In this document: piece by piece, positions 58,731 through 64,000 of the stretch
Position numbering within the stretch: position 1 is the first letter of the stretch
Layout of the letters: every line of letters begins with the position of its first letter
Source: G963675935 sp963719005
GTDB taxonomy: Bacteria; Planctomycetota; Planctomycetia; Pirellulales; Thermoguttaceae
DNA length: 64,000 bases
NCBI GenBank assembly: GCA_963719005.1
Contig: CAVRAR010000006.1
Location: 62,001-126,000, forward strand
Direction: 5' to 3'
Made by a program: the position numbers and the translations under genes
The notes under the pieces: generated by a model
Seen by the model: the letters and a program-made list of their open reading frames with translations, nothing else
What the model was told of the DNA's origin: nothing
Databases searched by the model: none

Positions 58731-59551
58731 TAGCTCTTCCGATCGGGATAGACCACGAACTCGATGCGGCGGTTGCGTTGCTTCCCTTCTGGCGTGGCGT
58801 TGGAGACGACCGGATGGTTCGGGCCGTGGCCGGTGACGAACAACTGGTTGCCCTGCAAACGCGAGCGGCTGATCAAGACGTCGTAGACGGACAGGGCGCG
58901 GGCGACCGAAAGCTCGTGGTTGTTGCGCCATTGGCCGCCCGCCACCGGATCGTTGTCGGTGTAGCCCTCGATGCCGATCATCTGATCGGGATACACGCGG
59001 GCGATCTCCACCGCCACGTCGGTAATCAAATTGGCCGCGCCGGGACGCAGCCGGGCGGTGCCTGGCTCGAACAGGGCGTTGCCGGGCAGCTCGATGCGAA
59101 CCACTTCGCCGTCGCGGCGCACGAAAGCGCCCGCAATGTTCACCGCCGGTAGCGTCTGTTGCAGGCTGCTGTTCGGGTCGATCGTAACGCCCCCCTGCCG
59201 TTGCATCGAGGCGTTTAGTACCTGAACTCGCTTATCGATGTTCTCCTTTTCCGCGCGGGTTTGGGCAAGTTGCGACGTTACGCTCCGCAACTGGTCGCGA
59301 AGCGCCGCAAGCTGGTCTTCCGAAACTTTCGTCTGCTGCCGGGCTTGGGCCAAAAGCGTGTCTTTTTCCTGGTTGTCGCGATCCAACGCATACGCCCGAT
59401 CTTGAAGCTGCTGGTACTGCCGCGACGAGGCGGCCTGCTGCTGCTCGAGCTGGGTAATCCGTCCCTTCATTACCATCGGGTTGTCGGCGCAGCCGGCGAC
59501 CAACAACGACATGCACGCCCACAACCATGGTATGCGTGCCAACCGTGACAT
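58730..59551 (-). CDS. OmpA-family lipoprotein with coiled coil
   Basis: 273 residues. Lipobox SLLVAGC, then a coiled coil of about 85 residues (ITQLEQQQAASSRQYQQLQD, RDQLRSVTSQLAQTRAEKEN), then the OmpA C-terminal peptidoglycan-binding domain: GIEGYTDNDPVAGG and NHELSVARALSVYDVLIS with the diaminopimelate-binding Asp and Arg, ending RNRRIEFVVYPDR. Likely tethers the outer membrane to peptidoglycan. AAGGAGG before the ATG. Confidence 0.93.
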   Translation of the reverse strand: MSRLARIPWLWACMSLLVAGCADNPMVMKGRITQLEQQQAASSRQYQQLQDRAYALDRDNQEKDTLLAQARQQTKVSEDQLAALRDQLRSVTSQLAQTRAEKENIDKRVQVLNASMQRQGGVTIDPNSSLQQTLPAVNIAGAFVRRDGEVVRIELPGNALFEPGTARLRPGAANLITDVAVEIARVYPDQMIGIEGYTDNDPVAGGQWRNNHELSVARALSVYDVLISRSRLQGNQLFVTGHGPNHPVVSNATPEGKQRNRRIEFVVYPDRKS

Positions 59552-59848
59552 GGCATCCTCCTTGCGTTCCCCTCGAATGAAGGGTGTCTGCGCGAAACCC
59601 GTGGCGACAAGTGGGGCGGATGGTAGCAAGACGGCCAGGGGGGGGCAAGGGCAATTCTGGGGCAAGAAATTCGCCGCGATGGGAGCGATGCGACGTATGG
59701 GACGTATGGATCCCATTCGTCCCATATCTCCCATAATATCCTGTGTAGCAATCACCTATTGCTCTCGCCCCGCCCGTTGTCACGGCGGGGCGGGTCACCT
59801 ATACTGCCCAGATGTAAGAGACTCGCCCTCGGGGCGGGAGGAAATGGC

Positions 59849-61219
59849 ATGGAGGAGGGCAACAGATCGCTAACAAGGGGCCAGTGGCTGGTGCTGGCGG
59901 CGGCGTTTCTCGGCTGGATGTTCGACGGCGTCGAGATCGGCCTCTTCCCGCTGGTCGGCCGCGCCGCACTGCAAGACCTCTTGAAAGTCACGGACGAGCG
60001 GCAGGTGATGGCCTGGATGAGCCGAATCACCGCCTGCTTCCTGGTCGGCGCCGCCGTCGGCGGCGTTTCGTTGGGCTGGCTGGGCGACAAAATCGGTCGA
60101 GTGCGCGGCATGGTCGCCTGCATGTTGACGTATTCGATCTTCACGGGCCTGTGCTATTTCGTGACGACCCCTTGGCAGATGGGGGCGTGCATCTTCGTGG
60201 CGGCGCTGGGGATGGGCGGCGAGTGGTCGCTGGCCGTCGCCCTGGTCGTCGAGTGCTGGCCCGAACGGCATCGCCCCAAGCTGGCCGGCATCATCGGGGC
60301 GGCGTGCAACGTCGGACTGTTGTTCATCGCGGTGGTGGCGCTCACGCGGCAAGTGACTCTGACCGATTGGCGCTGGCTGATGCTGGTCGGCGCAAGCCCC
60401 GCCGTGCTGGCGCTGCTGATCCTCGCCTTCGTGCCGGAATCGGAACGCTGGAAGGCCTCGCTGAAGAAGGGGGGCAGAAGCCCGATTATCGCGATCTTCG
60501 AGCCGGGGGTTCTCAGCAAAACGGTCTTCGCCGCGATACTCTCCGGCATTCCGCTGATCGGCACTTGGGCGGCCGTCTCGGCTTATATCCCCACCTGGGT
60601 CGACGACATGAACCAGGTGCAGGAAGCGAGGAAACGCTTGACGGGCGAAGACCTCGCAAAGTACGAGGCGACCAAGATACGCCAGGAGAAGCGGGCCCTG
60701 CTGAAGGTATTGCTCACCGGCGAGCAGTGGAGCGAGGTGCGGGACTTGACTGCGAAGAGCAAGGCCTCGGCGCAGGTTCTCATGGGCATCGGCGCGATCA
60801 TCGGCTGTCTGGCGGCGTCGGTCGTCGGCGGCATGTTCGGGCGGCGGCCCGTCTACTTCGGCCTCTGCCTGCTCTCCTTTCTTTCGGCCAGTTATCTGTT
60901 TCGCTATCTGACCGAGTTCAATGCCTGGTTCCTGTTCGTCGTGTTTATCGTCGGCGGCATAACGGCGGCGTTTTACGGCTGGCTGCCGCTTTATTTGCCG
61001 GAACTGTTTCCCACGCGGATACGAGCGACGGGTCAGGGGCTTTCCTTCAACTTCGGCCGCGTGCTGGCCGCCGGCGGAACGCTCTGCTTGGGACAGTTCT
61101 TCGGGCTCTTCGGCGGCGACTACGGCCGAGCGATGGGCGCCGTGGCTCTGGTCTATCTGTTGGGAATGGTCGTCATCTGGTTCGCCCCGGAAACCCGCGG
61201 AATGCCGTTGCCGGATTGA
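59849..61219 (+). CDS. MFS transporter (sugar/metabolite porter type)
   Basis: 456 residues, 12 helices. Seen: AFLGWMFDGVEIGLFPLVGR in helix 1, GWLGDKIGRVRGM between helices 2 and 3, GMGGEWSLAVALVVECWPER, FVPESERWKASLK and the central loop of about 90 residues between helices 6 and 7, then LPELFPTRIRATGQGLSFNF near the C terminus. The E-x-x-P-T-R-x-R-A-T-G motif places it in the sialic-acid/aromatic-acid-type MFS group. The substrate is unknown. GGGAGG precedes the ATG. Confidence 0.88.
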   Translation: MEEGNRSLTRGQWLVLAAAFLGWMFDGVEIGLFPLVGRAALQDLLKVTDERQVMAWMSRITACFLVGAAVGGVSLGWLGDKIGRVRGMVACMLTYSIFTGLCYFVTTPWQMGACIFVAALGMGGEWSLAVALVVECWPERHRPKLAGIIGAACNVGLLFIAVVALTRQVTLTDWRWLMLVGASPAVLALLILAFVPESERWKASLKKGGRSPIIAIFEPGVLSKTVFAAILSGIPLIGTWAAVSAYIPTWVDDMNQVQEARKRLTGEDLAKYEATKIRQEKRALLKVLLTGEQWSEVRDLTAKSKASAQVLMGIGAIIGCLAASVVGGMFGRRPVYFGLCLLSFLSASYLFRYLTEFNAWFLFVVFIVGGITAAFYGWLPLYLPELFPTRIRATGQGLSFNFGRVLAAGGTLCLGQFFGLFGGDYGRAMGAVALVYLLGMVVIWFAPETRGMPLPD

Positions 61220-61220
61220 G

Positions 61221-61354
61221 TGGGCAGTCGGCAGAGGGCAGTAGGCAGTAGGCAGTGCGTTGTGGATCGGGAGAAATGGGAAGCATGGTTGGGTGTGCCA
61301 CCCAAGCGTCACCCAGCAATCAACAATCAACAATCAGCAATCGACAATCTTCTC
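61221..61354. repeat. Two heptamer arrays upstream of parA
   Basis: 61221-61257: gggcagt, cggcaga, gggcagt, aggcagt, aggcagt. About 61314-61350: cagcaat, caacaat, caacaat, cagcaat, cgacaat. The second array ends 4 bases before the parA ATG and leaves no room for a Shine-Dalgarno sequence. Confidence 0.82.
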
Positions 61355-62143
61355 ATGCGTTCCATTGCCATCATGAACCAGAAGGGCGGGGTCGGCAAGA
61401 CGACTACCGCGGTGAACTTGAGCGCCGCGTTGGCCGCTACCGGGCAGCGCGTGTGCCTGGTGGACCTCGACCCGCAGGCCCATGCCACGCTGCACTTCGG
61501 CGTCGAGCCCGTTCCGGAGGAGGCTTCGATCTACCAGTTGCTGACCAGCAAGACGCGAGTTAGCGAGGTGTGCCGGCAGGTGGGGGAAAATCTCTGGCTG
61601 ATCCCGTCGAGCCTGGACCTGGCGGCGGCCGAACTGGAGTTGGTCAGCGTGATCGGCCGGGAAGCAATCCTCCGCGACAAGCTCCACGACGATCCGCCGG
61701 CGGTCGATTACCTATTTGTCGATTGCCCACCATCGCTGGGCATTCTCACGCTCAACGCGCTGGCGGCGGTCAACGAGGTCTTTATCCCGTTGCAACCGCA
61801 CTTTCTTGCCCTGCACGGCCTGAGCAAGCTGCTGGAGACGATCGACCTTGTGGCGGAGCGGCTCAACGGGCAACTGAAGCTCACCGGCGTGATTCTCTGC
61901 ATGTACGACGGCGGCACGCGGCTGGCGGCCGAGGTGGGCAACGACATGGACGAGTTCTTTCGCAAAGCCCGCGGACAGCCGACCCCCTGGGCCGACGCGC
62001 AGACCTTCCAGACGCGGATTCGCCGCAATGTTCGGCTGGCGGAGGCGCCGAGTTTCGGCAAGTCGATCTTCCAATATGCGCCCGACTCTCACGGCGCCGA
62101 GGACTATAAGCGGCTGGCAGAGGAGATTGCGCGCGCCGGTTAG
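61355..62143 (+). CDS. parA: ParA/Soj family ATPase
   Basis: 262 residues. Deviant Walker A MNQKGGVGKTTTAVNLS with both lysines, VCLVDLDPQAHATLHFG, YLFVDCPPSLGILTLNALAA for Walker B and a C-terminal RRNVRLAEAPSFGKSIFQY. Typical of chromosome-partitioning ParA that works with ParB, which is not downstream here; the gene may be a stand-alone ParA-like positioning ATPase. ATG at MRSIAIMNQ is the family start. Confidence 0.9.
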   Translation: MRSIAIMNQKGGVGKTTTAVNLSAALAATGQRVCLVDLDPQAHATLHFGVEPVPEEASIYQLLTSKTRVSEVCRQVGENLWLIPSSLDLAAAELELVSVIGREAILRDKLHDDPPAVDYLFVDCPPSLGILTLNALAAVNEVFIPLQPHFLALHGLSKLLETIDLVAERLNGQLKLTGVILCMYDGGTRLAAEVGNDMDEFFRKARGQPTPWADAQTFQTRIRRNVRLAEAPSFGKSIFQYAPDSHGAEDYKRLAEEIARAG

Positions 62144-62582
62144 CGGGCATTTCTCACCACGCGGGGAGATTGACCAACAGTGTGCCACTGCTTCGTAGAA
62201 GCAGTGCCGGGCGTAACGTGGCGCCTATGCACTGCTTGTGCCAGGCAGTGGCACACGGTGACGGGCGCATCGAGAAGCGGCAGACTTGGCCGGTAAACTT
62301 GCCACACGCGTCGCCGCCGCCGCTCAGCAAAAGTCTTGCCGGACCGTTACATTTTGCCACTGATACCCGCTCTGCGGCGCGAAGCTTTAGCGATGGGATC
62401 GAAATGCCGCAGCGTGGCTAAATGCATACCTTGGGCGGACACAGGGGTAACGCGGGTTATCGCATCGCATCATTCGGAAAAAGCCCGTCAGGTGACGATT
62501 TCGTCGAAATTGTCGGAGGCGGTACGACGATTTCTGTAACGAGATTTACGGATTCACCAGTTTCCCAGGAAAGGAGTCTGAT
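62144..62582. other. Intergenic region before the BBP7 gene
   Basis: 439 bases. It holds the family C palindrome at 62180. The remaining 325 bases contain no reading frame of interest; AAGGAG at about 62569 serves the BBP7 start. The length suggests a long 5' untranslated leader, but no promoter stands out. Confidence 0.4.
62180..62256. repeat. Palindrome family C, 77 bases, intergenic
   Basis: gtgtgccactgcttcgtaga at the left, ccaggcagtggcacac at the right. Identical length to the copies at 32091 and 44922. Confidence 0.88.
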
Positions 62583-63944
62583 ATGCGACGTCTCGTTATT
62601 GCGTTGTTTGCTTCGTTAGCGATGTATGGCGTTTCGACCGCTTGGGCCCAGTACGGCATGTACGGATCGCCCGATGTGCTGCCGGTGCAGCAGAACGCCC
62701 AACAGGGATATTCGGCCCCGGCTGCTCAGCCGGTGGCGTGGACGGCGGCCGTCGAACAGCCGGCGCTCGTGCAGCCGGTGCCTGTGTCGGCGCCCATGCC
62801 TTCGACGGTCAATCAGCCCCAGGGCAGCGGCATGATGAACCAGATGATTGCCGAACAGGGCAACAGTCAGGTGGGCGGATGTAACGGGTGCGGAGAGTGC
62901 GGCAACGGCGTCTGTTGCGGCCCGTGCTGCGATCGCCTTTGGTATACTTCGTTCTCGGCACTGGTGTTGGGCCGCAGTCCCGGACGCCGGTTGTGGACCA
63001 GCAGCGAGCAGTTCCCGAACGAAGCGATCCAATTAGGAAACACGGACATTCCGATGGCTTGGACGTGGGGCGGCGAGGTTCAGCTTGGCCGCCGTTTCTG
63101 TTGCGATTGCACGCCTTATGCCATCGAAGCGACGTTTTGGACCACGGCGGCCTTCACCGGCTCGGAAACCACCGTTACCAGTTTAGATCCGGTTGCAAAC
63201 CCGGGGCAGCTCATTGCCACGCCGCTGGAAACGGGCAATATCAATTTCAACCTTCCCGGCGGTCTGATTGTCCCGGCAACGTCCATCTTCAACAACGCCA
63301 GTTCCAGCACGGTCTCGCGGCGCGACGAGTTCTACGACTTCGAGATCAACTTGATCCGCGAGAAGTTGGCGTTGGGCTGCGATTCGTCCTGGGAGATCGG
63401 CTGGTCGCTGGGCGTGCGTTACTTCCGCTTCCAGGAGTCGTTGAGCGTCAGCGCGATTAGCCCCGTCGCCTGCCTCGGTGGGGCGGACGCCTATTTCAAC
63501 GACACCGTCACCAACAACCTGGTCGGCCCGCAAGTCGGCTTCGATCTGGCCTACAACCTGGGTTGCAACGTCCGCTTCTTCGTCTGCCCCAAGGTCGGCA
63601 TCTACGGCAATTGCGTCGACAGCAACTTCCAGGCGAAGGGCCGGCAAGGGACCGGCGCCTATGTGGACGGCGCCAACACGGTCACGGGCTATCCCGATTT
63701 CCCCGCGCACGGCGCGAACACCAGCGTTGCCTTCCTGACGCAAGTCGACGTCGGCCTCGATTGGCAATTCACGCGGAACTGGAGTGTCAAGGCCGGCTAC
63801 CGCGTCGTGGCCATAACCGGCATGGGCCTGGCCGACGACGAGTTCCCGCAATACCTTTGCGACACGCCTGAAATGCAGAATCCGCAGCACAACAGCAGCC
63901 TGGTTCTGCACGGCGCGTTCTTCGGCTTGACGTACAACTTCTAG
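62583..63944 (+). CDS. BBP7 family outer-membrane beta-barrel protein
   Basis: 453 residues. Signal peptide ending at AWAQ, a Gln/Pro/Ala-rich linker, a Cys cluster (GGCNGCGECGNGVCCGPCCD), then alternating amphipathic strands through to SSLVLHGAFFGLTYNF, whose terminal Phe is typical of barrel proteins. This matches the planctomycete BBP7 (Pir-type beta-barrel) family. Probably a major surface protein or porin. The Cys cluster may crosslink to the proteinaceous cell wall; this is inference. Confidence 0.9.
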   Translation: MRRLVIALFASLAMYGVSTAWAQYGMYGSPDVLPVQQNAQQGYSAPAAQPVAWTAAVEQPALVQPVPVSAPMPSTVNQPQGSGMMNQMIAEQGNSQVGGCNGCGECGNGVCCGPCCDRLWYTSFSALVLGRSPGRRLWTSSEQFPNEAIQLGNTDIPMAWTWGGEVQLGRRFCCDCTPYAIEATFWTTAAFTGSETTVTSLDPVANPGQLIATPLETGNINFNLPGGLIVPATSIFNNASSSTVSRRDEFYDFEINLIREKLALGCDSSWEIGWSLGVRYFRFQESLSVSAISPVACLGGADAYFNDTVTNNLVGPQVGFDLAYNLGCNVRFFVCPKVGIYGNCVDSNFQAKGRQGTGAYVDGANTVTGYPDFPAHGANTSVAFLTQVDVGLDWQFTRNWSVKAGYRVVAITGMGLADDEFPQYLCDTPEMQNPQHNSSLVLHGAFFGLTYNF

Positions 63945-63980
63945 TGTACGAGCGGAACTGTGTCCACGGCGTCGTCTGGC

Positions 63981-64000
63981 CCCCGGTGATTTCGCCGGGG
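63981..64000. terminator. GC hairpin after BBP7, cut by the window end
   Basis: ccccgg, 8-base loop, ccgggg at the last base of the window. Possible terminator of the BBP7 gene; its continuation is outside the window. Confidence 0.35.

Noticed and set aside
59870..61333. 487-codon minus-strand frame opposite the MFS gene
   Set aside because: Composition (His, Gln, Arg, Asp) is that of an antisense frame, and the plus strand encodes a clear transporter.
61355..62143. Chromosome replication origin next to parA
   Set aside because: No parB, dnaA, gidA or DnaA-box cluster is visible around it.

Overview
This is a GC-rich chromosomal window from a planctomycete, most likely close to Pirellulales. 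The lineage call rests on gene families largely confined to that phylum: a BBP7-type outer-membrane protein, two proteins with the FxLRxLL membrane segment, a small protein carrying RPFEPFELRLSNGEVY, DUF1614, large membrane proteins with C-terminal TPRs in tandem, CHASE/PAS kinases and many Tat or lipoprotein signals. I found no rRNA, tRNA or CRISPR array.

Layout. 0-7 kb: a nucleoside phosphorylase, then the translation cluster nusA-infB-rbfA behind a clear sigma70-type promoter, then an HhH-GPD-like protein. 7-14 kb: a secreted TPR protein, YebC, a Tat-exported hemerythrin protein, a pterin dehydratase, an ATC-hydrolase-like protein and an HD hydrolase. 14-26 kb: a coiled-coil lipoprotein, a possible small RNA, DUF1614, a ChaN-like protein, GNAT, a pair of M16 peptidase-like proteins, an IS1182-type element, an aminotransferase and a degenerate phosphohexomutase. 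26-37 kb: FmdB, NAD(P)HX epimerase, MFS transporter, a CHASE-PAS histidine kinase, DUF4105, chorismate synthase and lipoproteins. 37-49 kb: secreted unknowns, a CFA-synthase-type methyltransferase, an NtrC-type regulator, a Tat cupredoxin-like protein next to a diheme cytochrome c, HisA and an EF-G-like GTPase. 49-64 kb: DUF2442/DUF4160 and DUF433 modules, a three-gene operon of TMTC-like GT-C/TPR proteins, serine acetyltransferase, a PIN/antitoxin pair, HisH, an OmpA lipoprotein, MFS, ParA and BBP7.

The most unusual feature is the repeat content. At least six palindromic families recur, often as two palindromes flanking a spacer (REPIN-like). Several copies lie inside protein-coding genes and are translated in frame as linker inserts: DUF4105, a LamG-like protein, the CFA-type methyltransferase, the cytochrome c, all three TMTC-like genes and the phosphomutase-like gene. 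This resembles the Rickettsia palindromic elements. A second class is degenerate arrays of seven-base words at gene junctions, comparable to cyanobacterial STRRs; these touch the start codons of rbfA and parA and contain the stop codon of aroC.

The window also holds ten single-base indels that break otherwise well-conserved genes (infB twice, a TPR protein, an M16 protein, nnrE twice, an MFS gene, aroC, the phosphomutase-like gene, a transposase). Because infB and aroC are normally essential, I read most of these as probable sequencing or assembly errors, so several genes should be read across the shift.
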